Assembly (NCBI GenBank): GCA_947034895.1
Contig: OX344764.1
Coordinates: 3,100,001 to 3,164,000 of the forward strand
From: Rhytidiadelphus loreus
Taxonomy: Eukaryota; Streptophyta; Bryopsida; Hypnales; Hylocomiaceae
Length of the DNA stretch: 64,000 bases
Direction of reading: 5' to 3'
The notes beneath the pieces are model-generated. The model was not told the DNA's origin and did not search any database. It worked only from the letters and a program-made list of their open reading frames with translations. This document shows, piece after piece, positions 1-12,600 of the stretch (the first letter of the stretch is position 1; every line of letters starts with the position of its first letter). A program made the translations under genes and the position numbers.

Positions 1-591
1 GGAAATTGTGCAACCACAGGTGCAACCACAACTACAAATGTTAACCATTGACTATGACTTCTCTTCTTGCTTTGAGTAACATTATTCCCTGTACATCCCT
101 TGTTCATGTTACCCGAACCTCCTGCTTCGACTGAAGTGAATAACGTGAGAAAGTAACATAATAAATTGAAGTATCCATTAAATTGAGCTATACGACGACT
201 CCTGAGGTTCGGCATGAAAATTATGCGACGAAACAAGCTCCATAACTTAGATTCATCTTACGCTACATTTGATTATATTTATCTCGCTACATTAGAACTA
301 ATGATTACAATTACTGATCGTTCTTTGAGTGACAATGACAAATTATTGTCTATACATCCATTTTGAAAGCTTGCAAGAAAATTAAGCATGAAAATATGCA
401 ACCACACAAGCTTCATAGCTCAGATTCATCATATTCTATACATATTAACTGTTGATTATGTTAACTCGTCTTTCTTACTTACATTATTTTGGAACTGGAA
501 AGAGAAACAATTACAATAAAAAAGAAAACAAAAGAAAGCAGTGCGATTGAAAAAAAGAAAGAAAGCAAGAAAGCAAGAAATCGAAGCCTAC
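1..591 (-). other. First intron of the hydratase/isomerase gene, containing a decayed tandem duplication
   Basis: This AT-rich stretch lies downstream of the donor at 591 on the minus strand and no coding exon is seen in it. It holds a diverged direct repeat with a period of about 175 bp: blocks starting near 212 and near 386 share GCATGAAAAT.ATGC, then ACAAGCT.CATA.CT.AGATTCATC. The related motif TGCAACCAC at 7-15 and 22-30 hints at a third, more decayed copy. No transposon ends were found. Confidence 0.5.
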
Positions 592-832
592 CAAACTCTT
601 TCTCGAAATGCGAGAGGTCGATCCCCGCGCAGAAATGAGGCCCTGCAGCGTTCACGATGATGACGCGTACGGCGGGGTTCAGATCCAGAGTCTGAACTGC
701 AGCCGGAATTTCCTCGAACAGCGAGGAGTCCAACACATTGAACTTGGACGGGCGATTGAGCGTGAGCGTCGCTATCCCTGCACTATCAGGTCCTTGCACT
801 TGCACACTCACCCACTCTCTCCCACTCTCCAT
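592..832 (-). CDS. Enoyl-CoA hydratase/isomerase family protein (probable dienoyl-CoA isomerase), first coding exon only
   Basis: The exon encodes about 80 residues from a start MESGREWVSV. It shows the N-terminal crotonase fold: a strand followed by LTLNRPSKFNVLD, then VRVIIVNAAGPHFCAGIDL. HFCAGIDL is the oxyanion-hole loop of the enoyl-CoA hydratase/isomerase superfamily. The combination NRPxxxNxLD plus HFCxGIDL resembles plant delta(3,5),delta(2,4)-dienoyl-CoA isomerase (DCI1), which acts in peroxisomal beta-oxidation of unsaturated fatty acids. That family assignment comes from memory of family sequences and the exact paralogue is uncertain. The exon ends at a GTAGGC donor (GT at 591-590), one base into a Gly codon. 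No later exon is visible between 1 and 590, so the gene continues beyond the left edge. The catalytic acidic residues and any C-terminal peroxisomal signal are therefore not seen. Confidence 0.8.
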
Positions 833-1204
833 AGTCGCAAAAGAACCGAAAAACTCGAAAGAATCGCAAAAATTAGCAAAAAATAGACAGAATTTTGAAC
901 GAGAATTTGAACTAGAAATTAAATAAATTGTTGTCAGACCATTGCAAAATTGGATAAAGAATATTCAAAGCGTCCTCAAAGCTCCCTCTCTTCCTAATTC
1001 AGCAAAATGGAGCTGTGAAATGCGCCCCAGGGAGGGTCCAAGACTGAGGCCGAGAGGAAACCCCAAGTTGGACCCAAGCATCGTGCGTTCAGATGTACCG
1101 GCGCTCTGGATCGGTATTTTCACTGCAGATGGTTGGGAATTGAGGAGTACTCTGGACTGCCAAAGTGATTGTGAAGAAATCACGAGGAAATCATCGTCGC
1201 GGCT

Positions 1205-1333
1205 ATGGCAGAGGCTGCGGAGGTCCGAGGAGGCGACGACGACGAAGCCAGTCGGGTCCACCGGTCTCCGTCACGGTCACGGTCTTACAGCGTACCACGA
1301 TGGCCAGTAACCTTTCAGGGACGGAGCCCATGA
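1205..1333 (+). CDS. Possible short exon or small ORF, function unknown
   Basis: An ATG in good context (purine at -3, G at +4) opens a 42-codon frame, MAEAAEVRGGDDDEASRVHR followed by an Arg/Ser-rich stretch SPSRSRSYS. It sits in a GC-richer island (about 965-1370) upstream of, and divergent from, the hydratase gene. A possible donor (CCA|GTAACC) lies at about 1306, so this could be a first exon whose partner exons are lost or not recognisable in the AT-rich DNA to the right. It could equally be chance coding potential in a promoter or leader. I do not recognise the peptide. Confidence 0.2.
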   Translation: MAEAAEVRGGDDDEASRVHRSPSRSRSYSVPRWPVTFQGRSP

Positions 1334-1699
1334 CCGTAGACCTTCCTATCCTCCATTTTGCCGCTATTTATGAGTGAATTCTTTTGTTTTATTTTGTTTA
1401 GGAACGAAATAAGAATATGAACATTTTGTTTGATTTATGAAATATATGAGACAATCATCCACACTTTAAATACTTTCAAACTTGTAAATATATAGTCTAC
1501 TATCATTGTAGTTGTACATTGCTATTCCGATTCCAAATAAGTGTATTGATATATGCATGTACACCAAAACAATATTTGCGTATCTATTAATAAAATATAT
1601 TTAAATACACATAAGTCACCACATCAAAATAGTGCAAACTACCAAACATCTAACGTTCATCAAACATATTTGTATGCAGTAAAAATGAAAAATACCTAC

Positions 1700-2070
1700 A
1701 CTTATTACATTGGTTGAATATGGTCCCAATGTTGTGCTATCATTACTCTCATAGCATCTTATACTATCTTTTGTGCTTCAATATCATCTACATTTTCCAT
1801 CATCAGAGGAATTCACCAACAACAAGTTCCAATATTGAAACTTTGAAATAGCCTTCACATAGAGGTGTATTACGCAAATGTCTAATTCATGCCATTGATG
1901 TAATGGTAGCTAGCAATAGCTACCACAATGTCATCAATATAACCCAAGAGTTTAACATGTTGAACAATCTTGTATTGAGGCCAACTTGCAATTGGCTCAA
2001 ATACTTGATTTCTACAATCAACTCCACTAAATAATTTGTCCCATTGTTTCTTCTAGTTGAAGAAAAACGG
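1700..2070 (-). pseudogene. Possible decayed transposon or gene relic, family unknown
   Basis: The reverse strand contains coding-like stretches interrupted by stops, for example YKIVQHVKLLGYIDDIVVAI, followed by SYHYINGMN and, in other frames, QSFNIGTC and DDIEAQKIV. Composition and codon pattern differ from the surrounding A/T-rich DNA. No catalytic motif is seen, so no family is assigned. Confidence 0.25.
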
Positions 2071-2919
2071 CATATTTAATTGTACACTCCACAATTTGGT
2101 TCAATTCATCTTCATTTATGATATCTCACCTTATGTTATTTACTTGCACAATTGAATAAGAATCACCACCTTTAAAGCTTGAAATATCAAATTGTACTCA
2201 ACTATCCAATTGCTTCAACATTCTCTATGTTGCCAATGTAGTGTCTTTAAAAATGATTTAAGTATTTGGTGCATTACTTGTATCTCTAGTGATTTCCATA
2301 GCCTACACATTAATAATGCACAACATAATCATTGACAATTGTCTTCACATTGCATATTGATAATAAAAATATTAATGTAAAATTAAAAATATATCATTAT
2401 TATTTATTAAATATTCATACTTCTTCAAATTTATTGATCATTTGTATTTATATATTCATAAACTTAGTCATATATAGGACACTTAATTTGTTTTTGTTGA
2501 TGTTTGTAAAATAGGTCTTGTGCTACTTTGTTCTTGTACACTACTTGTTTCTATTAATATTATAGATATTCCTCTCTTGTGTTTATGCTTTTTTTTCCTT
2601 TAGTACTTGACTTGCCAATAATGTTTATGGTATTGTAGGACATACAACCTCAAGGATTTTTGGTGCAATTTCCTTCAATGCTTTGTCCCTCATTTGCTCC
2701 TCCTCTAGACCCCTTTTCCTCTAATAGGACACCTTCTTCTTCCCTTCTTCTTTTTCTTGCATCTGTCATTCTATCGCTTTTTCAAAAATCAAAATTCTTC
2801 TCTTTGTATACTACTATTTTGCAAGTATCCATGATAACATGATTGAATATTTTTGTATTTACTTTTCAAAGATTTAATCACATGCTTTCAATAAGTCATA
2901 GATATTTTAGATATTTTTA

Positions 2920-4060
2920 TAGAAATTTGAAATTATCATGAATTTTTTAATAAAAAGTGACAAAATTCACATCAAATACAACTTATGTTAAAAACATCTG
3001 AAATTTTCTCATCATATTTTTACATCATGATGCAAAAACATTTACCATGTCACTCTAAAATTCTAGATGAGCACATCATGGTAATTATCCCAAAGTTCAA
3101 ATTGCAATAAAATATTCAATTTTAAGAATTTTTCAAAATTTCAAATTGGAATAGAAACTAGACTTAATGAGCCTCAGTTGTAGTTGAATTCAAAATCATT
3201 TTTATAGATAAAATTCAAATAAAGAAAAAGGAGAAGAAGTTGCCAAGGTACTCAACACCATAGTCTTTCACATAGTCCATGGATTTGCCATTTTCTTATG
3301 TTGGATAGTCAAAAACATCAAAAGGAGGGAATATCCTACACTTTACATTGAAAACAGGTTCAAGCAACTCCCCCTTCGAAGGCGAATGAAAAAACATTAT
3401 TTTTCTATTCTTAGGGCCTCCTTGAAATCATCTAGAGGACACAAAACATCCTCCAAGGTGTTTTCAAGGTTAAATGAAACCATATGTCTAAGTTAAAGTA
3501 TCCATTCATTATATAATAAAGAAGAGTTTCTATTCACCATATATGTGAACCTTGAATCTTTCTTAGCAATAATCTAGAAACTTGTACCATCTACAATTTT
3601 TTCACATTTATATTGTGTTTTGCTCAAAATCAATTGCAATGAACTAATAAAATATCAATTATATGTGAAGTATTTTTATACTCAGTACAAATTAAAACTC
3701 ACATGTATGGTCAATGAAGCCTTTGAAAATATTACTCCGTATATGGTTAATGGAGTCTCTACCTTAGAATATGTCATAAAAAATTTAGATGTTTTTGTGC
3801 AAATTTCAATTACCATAAATTGTTGAAGAAAAAGTGAAGATAATTTAGATCAAATACAAAATACGGCTTAAAACATCTAAAGATTTGAAAATAGAAGCAC
3901 ATTATAGAATAGAATATTGTTGTATAGAGAAAATTTCTTTGTTGTTCTATATTTAGAAATGTGGTTATACATCTTCAATTTTAAAACTTCAAGAAAATGC
4001 TCATTTATAAATTTTTCAAAATATTCAAGTGGAGTAGAAACTATACTTCAAGAAGCTTTA
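2920..4060. repeat. Degenerate direct duplication of a dispersed repeat (third copy near 22.9-23.1 kb)
   Basis: About 270 bp at 2920-3190 is related to 3790-4060, about 870 bp downstream. Shared landmarks in order are ATCAAATACAA, AAACATCT and, at the end, TCAAAAT.TTCAA.TGGA.TAGAAACTA.ACTT. A third related copy occurs at about 22890-23075 (TTGAAGTGGAGTAAAAACCA). Divergence is high, so this is an old dispersed repeat. No terminal repeats or coding capacity are seen. Confidence 0.45.
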
Positions 4061-4737
4061 TTGCATTTTGGGGGGTATTGATCAAAAGCAAATGAAATGA
4101 TTTTGAATGTTGAAATCAAGCTTTAAGGGACAAAAGCTCAAAGTATTGAAATACACTATGTACCATTTTTTGACACACTAATTCTTTTTAAATAAAAAAT
4201 CAACTAATTCAACTTGAATTTAACTCAATAATGTAGATGTATCATTAATAAGGTTGCACTCAAAAAATTGGATGAAAAAATTTCATTTGTAAATATGAAA
4301 AAAGATTGTTTGACCATCCAAAAGACACTTTTAGTCCTAGGTGTCTTCATAGGGAGAAATGATAATCCTTCCAATGTTGTTTCTATTCTTACTTTGTACT
4401 ACAAAACAATCTCTTTGGTCACCTTTTCTAGCATAATGTTTTCATTTAAGGTAAGTGCATTTATGTTTTTGACTCTAATAGCAATTGAATATACTAACTA
4501 TTATTAAATATGAATTATTTTATTGGATCTTAGTTGCACATGAAAGAGGATTTGAATGCACTTTACTACACATGCATTTTTTGGACACTACATCAATAAA
4601 TTATGCTAGAAGTTTTAAGTACTATCTATAGGTGTATCAAATATTGACACTAGGATCTTTTAGGCTCTCATGTTTTGATTGATTGTATTGCTTTGTGTTT
4701 TCAATATATAGATTTTAAGGTGGCTTTTGAAACAAAT

Positions 4738-5510
4738 ATACTGAGTCTCTCATAAGTATTCATACACTTCAAAAATTGCCATGACTAATTAAGATATTAG
4801 ATTTTTCAACAAAATTTAGACATATTGAGGTACAAATAACATACTTGTATAAAATGAATTTTCTAAAATTTTAAAATAATTTTTGAATTTTTTATAATTT
4901 AATAAAATTTATTAGTGAAAATGCTTTGTATAAAAGTAAATTTTTTTTCAAGGTTTTTTAGTAAGTGGAATGAAAACTATTTGATAAGATTTTCACAAAT
5001 TTGAAAATTTTCTTCAGTGAAATATTATTAACTAAAATATGACTCCAAATATTTATAATTCTTATAATTCACTCCAAAAATATCCAAAAAATCATGAAAA
5101 ATAATATATAAGAATTTTATACATTTTTCAAAATTTATGCATTTTTTGAATATTTTTTGGGTGAATTATATAAACTTTAAATATTTGGATTCATATTTTA
5201 TTTAGTAAGATTTTATTCAAGAAAAATTTCAAATTAGTGAGATTTTTATCAAAATATTCTAAAAAGAATTTCCATTCTGCTTACTAAAGAATCTTGAAAA
5301 AATTTTACTTGTATTAAAAGATTTTTCACTAATAAATTTGATTAAATTATGAAAAATATAGTAGTTATTTAAAATAAAATAAAAATTTATTTTATACTAT
5401 AATTGTGGTACTTGTACCACAACATATCTAAATTTTGTTTAAGATCTTTAATTTCTTAATTAGCTATAGCAAATTTTATAAGTACCTAAAACATTTAGAG
5501 AGCTATTGTA
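4738..5510. mobile_element. Foldback (long-inverted-repeat, MITE-like) element, copy 1
   Basis: Two arms of about 330 bp (about 4741-5075 and 5150-5505) are imperfect reverse complements of each other around a short AT-rich centre. Matching landmarks include CTAATTAAGA, CAAAATTTAGA.AT, TTTATTAGTGAAAA and TTTAGTAAG, each present inverted in the other arm. The right end read on the reverse strand begins TACAATAGCTCTCT, close to the ends of copy 2 at 13905-14582. There is no coding capacity. A non-autonomous foldback or long-arm MITE is the likeliest class; the superfamily is not assigned. Confidence 0.7.
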
Positions 5511-6636
5511 TATACCACATTTTAGAAAGTGATGATTGTGGGTAAGGTGGGTACACCTAAAATTGCCTCCTACCTAAAAATTGCCATCATCACTCTGTAC
5601 ACATTTCCAAAGTCAATTTATTATATATATTGAAGAAACGATTTTAGAACATTTACCAAAGAACTTTGACCCTTTATAATTTTTGCATACGGCATTCAAA
5701 TGCTTCATTCTTTGGTGCATTGGAACCTCCTTGCCAACAACAAGAATATGTGAAAATTTTCACCAATCTAATAATAATAAATAAACAAAAAGTAGCAGAA
5801 AGTGGTGGTGTAGGGGGTACCTTCCTTAGACATACCTTATTTTGAATGAAGTTTTATCCAGAAGAACATCTTTCATCTAGTTCTACTAGATGGCATAAAT
5901 TTTGATTTGGAAAACATCAATTCTGATTTAGTTTCTATCTCTGAGCAAATATTATTGGTCGCAAAAGGTTTAATTAAATTCCAGAAAATCTTGCCCTTAT
6001 TTCCCTCCGACCAGGCGACCCGAGTTTCGTCGGCGTCTATTCGCGGCAGTTTGCGGCAGCGGCAAGCAAGTCTAGCGGCCCCTGTTCCGAAGGATTCTCT
6101 CTCGTGAGAACAGCAGGACGGATTTCCCAATTGCTATCAGAATTTTCACCTTTACAGTTCTTCTGGGGAGCTACAATTTGACTTATTAAAATCCGAGAAG
6201 CTCTAGGAGAATTTCGTCTCCACGGCCAATCTTCGCAACATAATTTTTACCTCAAAGCCCGCTGATGAAGTGAAATCAAGGTTTTAGGGAACTGGATAGG
6301 GGTTTTAGGTACATTGTGGTTTTAGGGTTTAGAGTTCCCGAAGTCAGAGCATTGTGCAATGCAGGGTAATCCAGAATAGAATTTATAGCAAGCATTTTAA
6401 GGCGGGGAATTCGAGAGAGTGTGCATAATTCAGTGGTCTGAGATTGTGGTTTTAGGGCTTGAAATTCGGTATACCCTTGGAATGTAGTGATTGAGAGCTG
6501 ATTTGTTTCGCGAGACTCTAGTTGTTTCGCAATGTAGCTCTGCGCTTGCAGTATTTGAGAATTTTGCAACAGGGGAGGGACACTGTAATGCTGTTTCACA
6601 GCAACTTGGATTAGATGTCATAAATCAAGTTGGACC
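5511..6636 (+). other. Spacer, then promoter and 5' leader of the TFIIIC5 gene
   Basis: Sequence composition changes from AT-rich to mixed near 5990, which probably marks the promoter and leader of the downstream gene. Short ORFs on both strands here have no family signature. The segment GGTGGGTACACC (about 5549) also occurs near 23145 and belongs to a dispersed repeat. Confidence 0.4.
6321..6332 (-). promoter_or_regulatory. Telo-box-like motif upstream of TFIIIC5
   Basis: TTTAGGGTTTAG (reverse complement CTAAACCCTAAA) lies about 305 bp upstream of the start codon, in a segment with several further GTTTTAGGG motifs (6280-6460). Telo-boxes (AAACCCTAA) are known in plant promoters of translation and ribosome-biogenesis genes. 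A role for this one is inference. Confidence 0.4.
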
Positions 6637-9600
6637 ATGGGAATCATCGAAGGAGGCAGCGCCAGCGGGCTTCTGCCGAACGATCGCGTTTTTGCGGTGA
6701 ATTTTCCGGGGTACCCTATTTCGCTTGATAGAGCTACGCAGGCACTTGGAGGAGAGGATCGCATCGCAGAGGTACATTTTTTTGTGCTTTTTTTTGTGCG
6801 TTACATGAGAACGTTTTTTCGATGTTCAGCTTTTAATTCATTTTGGACCAACACATGCAACGCTCTTCGATGATTCAGGTGATATAAAGTTTGACTCCAT
6901 CTGAATTCTATTATTTTCACAATATGATCAATTAATTGGCCATATTTAAGCCATGAATCCTTGGTCCTGTAGGGTTTAATTGTTGCCTCATTCATTCATT
7001 CATTCATTCTAGTGTTATTGACCTATGCTTACAGACTCGGTCGGCAGAGGGCAACTACTTGGAGCTGAAATTTCGACCTGAGGACCCTTGCGCACACGCT
7101 GCATTTGGTGAATTGTCTCAGACGTCTGATCTTTTGTTACGCATCAGACGAAAACGATACAAGAGCCTTCTCCCGAGCGAAGAGGCTCTGACGGGTCCCA
7201 ATTCAGGCATTGGTGATGTTCCTTCGGAGGACAATGCAGATGATTTCGAAACGAGTGCAGACATTGTTGCAAGAGTAGAGCACTCGTACAATTTCGACGG
7301 TTAGCCCTTTCTTTTCTTTCTTTTCTTTTCCCCTCAATATATGAGATAGAGGATACTCTTATCGTCAATTTCAGCGTGCAGGAGTGTGCTTCCGTTGGGA
7401 GATCAGTATAGAGCTCACTGGAGAAATCGTTTTGGGCACAAGAGCCGAACTCTCTCTTAAGATCAAATTTTTATCACTAAGTATGAATTTCTTATGCAAT
7501 TTCAACGTGGGAGTTTGTAGACTTCAACAACTGATAGTAGACAACCCCAGGTCAAACATAAAATCAGTTGCTAAAGACATTTAGATATTCTCTACCTTAA
7601 CCCTGTAAGGACCAAGGATTCGTGGCTTTCAAGTGGCCATTTTGATTGATCATATTCGATAGACTTTTAATTGAATGGGAGTTTCTTATATTACTAGATT
7701 GAGTGAAGAGTATTGCATGTGTTTGTTAAAAATAATAATTAATGGAACAAATAAAAATTCTTATATGAACTCCTCAAAGCTACTTAAAAAATCTTTAGAC
7801 CAAATATGGATTCTTGGAACTTAAAGGGTTAAAGGATACCTTGAAACCTGATGAACATACATCCTGAAACATATATATTTCCTTTTTGCATTGATCGTCA
7901 AGAACTACTCTGGTACCTCATTATCTAGCCAAACCTCATGTTCCAGTTGTTGGGAGTGGCTACAAGTCTTTGTTTCGATTTTAGAAGGAAGTTAGCAAGC
8001 GGATATAGTACGATTCAACCTTCAGCTGGAATTCATTCTGATCTAATCCAACAGCAACCTCTCATTGCTTTGCATGCTGGAGGTGCAATCTGTGGCTTCT
8101 CTCATCGAGTATTTGGAAGACCCTGTAGCGATTTGCTCTGACAACGGTCTAAATTGCATTGTGAAGGCATGGCGGATTACCAGTACGTGTTATCTGTGCA
8201 TGCGGATGTTGCCAGACGTCGTCAGAAGCGGCAGCGTGAGAAGCAAGGCTTGGGTAAAATTTTCCGTCATTACCTAGAACGTTGCAAAGCCTTGTGCTGA
8301 TTTTTATTTTAGTTTTGAATTTAGTTTCTCGTTCTTAAAGTTTGAATTCTTCTCTGCATCATTTATTCTTATGTTAGAATTGCAATTTCCTCAGATTCGG
8401 CATCAGTAACTAGTGTGATACACGTTTGATTCGTTTCATATGAGCACATGGGCCTAGACCCACATCATCACAGAAAATATGTGGAACATACAGACGCCCT
8501 TGTGTCTTCTTATATCTAGTACATTACCAAGTAAGGCATATCCATCACTTTTAACAGTGCCAGCATCTTTATTAAGCACTGAAACTCCTTGTATGCAGGA
8601 AACTTGATGGACGTGGAACAGGACGAACTTATGATGCTCGTACCACCTCTCTTCTCCATCAAGGACATGCCTGAGGAGACTGTGTACTTATTCTGACACT
8701 TTGAATTTACAAAAATAATTTTGACCAGCTGAGAGATAGTTTTTTCTTTGCTTTTAATGTGGTAGATTTGATTTTTGTCAATCTACAGTGTTGTTTTAGT
8801 TTTATCTAAGTTGAGGCTTTGCATTTCGGTTCTTTTGAAGGTTGCGCCCGTCGGATTTTGTTTGCAAAAGGACAAAAAGAAAGCATGGCAGTGACACGCC
8901 GGTAAAATCGCAGGTATGATGCAGGTCTTGCTTTGAGTCTTGACTAGCAAAATTTATGTCCTGCAGTATTGTCAAATTGGTGAATGTTACCGACTATGAT
9001 TTACTCTCTGCAAACGGTGATCGCTCTCCCTTAGTTAATGGAACCAGTTCTGTCTTTTCTGCTTCTCTCTTGGACTAACGAAATTTAATATTTCCATAAG
9101 GAACTTGCAAAGAGGACCAGCAGGAACTAGTATTGGAATAGGTAGGTTGATGTGTCGAAAGTTATACTTAACCATTCGTAAGGGTTCTCTATTCTTTACG
9201 ATCCTGGCATGACGTCAAAGTAAGGAATTCTCTAATGAATTGAAGGCAATATATATGCAGGCAAATCTGATGCCATGCTTTGCAGTGGACTTCAAGATTC
9301 CAGATATCCTCACAGCTGGCTGACATTTTTGTATTTAAGTGATGCAAGGATCATTTGAGTATGTCCACATCTTCGTGTACACTAGTAGAAAAACTTCCCT
9401 CCCAGAAAACCTAGCTGCATTAATTTGTAAGCCCTGCCAATTGTAATGCGACTAGGTTTTCTAATACACTTCTGGGGCTGGGTTTTTGTTTTCTTAGGGA
9501 GTCATGATTCGTTGTTGTACAAATGCTAGGTCGTCCTGATGGTGACAATGGAAGAGTGTCTCTGCCTTCCGAATGATCTTATTCGTTTTCTGTAAGCTTA

Positions 9601-12600
9601 GACGAAGCGAGAAGACGGCGCCTTGTGGTGTAGATGTTGCTTGTGCTGATTCAAATCATATTTTTATCTTTTTGTTTATGGAGTTCACATCTGTGACTGT
9701 GTCAACGTTGGAGCTGTCAACACTAGTGAAAAACGCCCTCGAGATGTATTCCAAAAACCTAGCTGCTTCAAATTCTGCCAATTGTAACGTGGCTAGGTTT
9801 CTACTAATATATGAGAATTAAGGATTTAGCTAAATATAGCTTTGATAATGCAAATTCTCTACTCTGATCCTGTGTGTGATCCATATTTCTTATACTATCA
9901 CCTTTTATTACCTTAACTGTGTCACACAAGTCCCAGCACCGCTGAAGTGGGAGGATCAGCTTGTAAGAAACTCTATGGAGTACAACCTGACGGCAGCTAC
10001 AGTTCGGCTTTTTGAGGAGCGACCTATATGGGCAAAGCCCACCCTCCTTGATCGTCTGGCTGAATTTGGGGTAGTTATTGCGGAAGCTCATGTTAAGAGG
10101 TGTGTCTTCTGATGCTTTTTTTGCTTCTGAAAGACACCCTTTGTTTGTGGATTCCGATGCTGGATATTTAGTGAGTTTAACGCTTTGTTCTGATGTTGTG
10201 GCTCTAGTGCAGGTTGCTCTTCAGGACAGGATATTACTTTGGCTACGGGCCCTTTCGAACTTTGTGGATTAGGAATGGTTACGACCCTCGAAGAGATCCA
10301 GAGTCTCGTTTGTATGTTATGAACCCTTTTACACCCGTTTTCATTGCTTAACCTCTGATGGCCAAAATGGCCGCTTCCATATCTAACAGGAGTTGAAAAA
10401 ATCATTTTGGATTGCAACAAAATGTACTAAAAGAAATCTTGAAGAAACTATACCCTACATTTTTGAACGATAGAACTATGTTTTGAATGTTCATATAATC
10501 AACTATTTGCTTTCAAAGTGTGTTTTGTAGTTTTAGATTGGACACTTAGGGGTCAACTAATGTATTTTGTGTCTCCTGGTTCTTTCGCTTACCAGCAGCG
10601 TTATAATGTGATGCCCTTGATAGAAATCGAAGACTTTGTTCAGATCCTGATAAGATATTTCCTGATCTGTAATTGTGATTTGGTTTTGTGAGGGTCTATT
10701 AGTGGTTACTAAGATAATGGCTTTCCGTGATCGATTCTGGAGGCTCAGTTCTATTTGATGATATGTACTGTCGTTTATTTATTATTCACGATCCTATTTT
10801 TTCAGGTACCAGATGATGGATTTTCGAATTCCTCGAACTTTGAAGGATGGTACCAGTGGCCCTGAGAGGCCAAGTGCTAAAGACAGGTTCGTGATTAAGA
10901 ATATTTAGCTCACCACTTTCCAACAATTTCAATGGAGTGAAATGGGATTGTCTATCCATGATCGACCTATTTAATTGCCCTCTCGTCATTTGCCTTACCT
11001 GATTTCCAAAAATAACCAAAAAGCATTTAACCCTGTTTTCATATGTGAAGTATAGTAACAGTTTTGGGTGGATTTGTGCAGTGGACCTGCATGGAGGGAT
11101 ATATGCACCTTTAAAGTAGCACCTGTCAAAAAATTCTCTTTTCTACAACTTTTTGATCTACAAGATGACTATATTCAAGAACAAATACGAAAGCCTCCAG
11201 AGAGACTATCTTGTAGTGTAAGCCCCTCCCACATTTCCTTGCATGTATGCTCCTTTACTATCTGTCAATGGAACGTTAGGACTCTGGCTAATCTTCATCA
11301 AGCTTGTGAATGGTTCCTCAGGAGTACACAGGGTGGTTTTCTCAAAGTACATTGAACCAACTACGAGATCATATACGAGCTCGCTTCATGGGACTTATGC
11401 CTGATGAGCTTGCACCAGAATTGCAAGGCCTCCCGCGCACCTCATGGGCACCATCTTTGAAGACTGTCACCTGGAAAGACAACGAGGATGCAACTAATAC
11501 TGATGTAGGCCCTCTTTATGACCAAGTTCCTGCGCCAGCCATTCATGTTGTTGAAACAGGTATTTGACAGAATCTACAACTACACTAACATCCAATTCTT
11601 GGTATTTTTGTTTCTATCTTCTTCCAATAAGGTAACCATAATTGCAACATTGTAAGCGTTGATATATATGCTATTATTACACAGTTTGATTTTAATTGTA
11701 CTTGTTAGCAAATCGAGGAGGATTCCAACGTACCAAACAATGTATTATTCAGATACCAAATTTAAGAGTTATAAGAAGCTCAAAGTTTCATTGATTGATT
11801 ATCTAAAACCGACACGAGCTTTGACGTTGAGGTGGTGTACATTCTCAAAATTATGTACTCATTGTTCAAGATTTTGGAGGTTCACATTTAGGAAGTTTGT
11901 GCAATTGTGTGACTAGTTACCTTAAATGTTCAAGCTAAACATGGAATCTCCACTTTGGAAACATATTTCTATTGTTCGGGCATGATTTCTTCTTTCCATT
12001 GTTACATTTTGTTACCTTCCTTGAAGCTTCCTCCAAAATTTATTTCAACTCTTATAGATATGGAAGCTGCTACGTTTGGTCATTTGGGCAATTGGGGTTA
12101 ACTGTGAGCTCTTCCGTTGTTGTGAGCATGGAATTGGTCGTTCAACATTATTTGTGCGATTTTATTTCGGTTGTTTATCGATCTCACTTTGTGCAAATGA
12201 TGCAGGAATTGGGATACAGACCCCTTCTGAACTTACTTTCACGCCTTTGCCCGATACTCTCTCTCGGGAGGAGCCTGAGCCTGAACCTGAGCCTGAACCT
12301 GAGATTGAAAATGACGTTGAGATTCCTGCAGCGGAAGTCGATTTAGAGGCAGATGCTGCTGTTGCTGCAGAGATACAAGCTGAGGAGGAAGAAGAGGAAG
12401 AGTCTGATGACGATGAGGTTTGCTGGTCATTTCACTCGGCATCTACTTTTCGAGGCCTATATATATATTCCTTTGGTCAAGATATAGTCTATCAAAGTCA
12501 TGAAAGGTTATGTTTCCCTAAGATTTTGATTGTGTATTTACCAATTGATACTTTGTTTTGTAGGAAGAGGAAGAAGAAGAGGAAGAGGAGGAAGAGGATG

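Larger units (their letters stand above)
1334..4737. other. AT-rich intergenic spacer
   Basis: No intact gene is seen. The stretch contains a possible decayed coding relic (about 1700-2070, minus strand) and a degenerate direct duplication (about 2920-3190 and 3790-4060), listed separately. The rest is low-complexity A/T-rich sequence with short ORFs of no recognisable composition. Confidence 0.6.
9304..9927 (+). other. U12-type AT-AC intron (TFIIIC5 intron 6)
   Basis: The intron starts ATATCCTC, one base from the minor-spliceosome 5' consensus ATATCCTT. It ends in AC at 9926-9927, with CCTTAAC at 9911-9917 just upstream, the U12 branch-site consensus; the branch A lies about 11 nt from the 3' end. 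No GT donor near 9303 or AG acceptor keeps the frame. Splicing AT-AC joins ...FKIP|E|VPAPLKWED in phase 1, matching the conserved EVP...WED segment of the family. Two CACTA-type MITE copies sit inside it. Confidence 0.88.

Noticed and set aside
965..1261. 98-codon minus-strand ORF and overlapping 122-codon plus-strand ORF
   Set aside because: Overlapping frames in a GC-richer presumed promoter or leader region, with no domain signature on either strand.
6276..6599. 107-codon minus-strand ORF upstream of TFIIIC5
   Set aside because: It lies in the probable leader of the plus-strand gene, has low-complexity composition and no recognisable motif.
9099..9141. Possible extra exon of TFIIIC5 between exons 5 and 6
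   Set aside because: It has splice-like ends, but in the required phase it contains a stop. Direct joining of exons 5 and 6 keeps the frame and family similarity.
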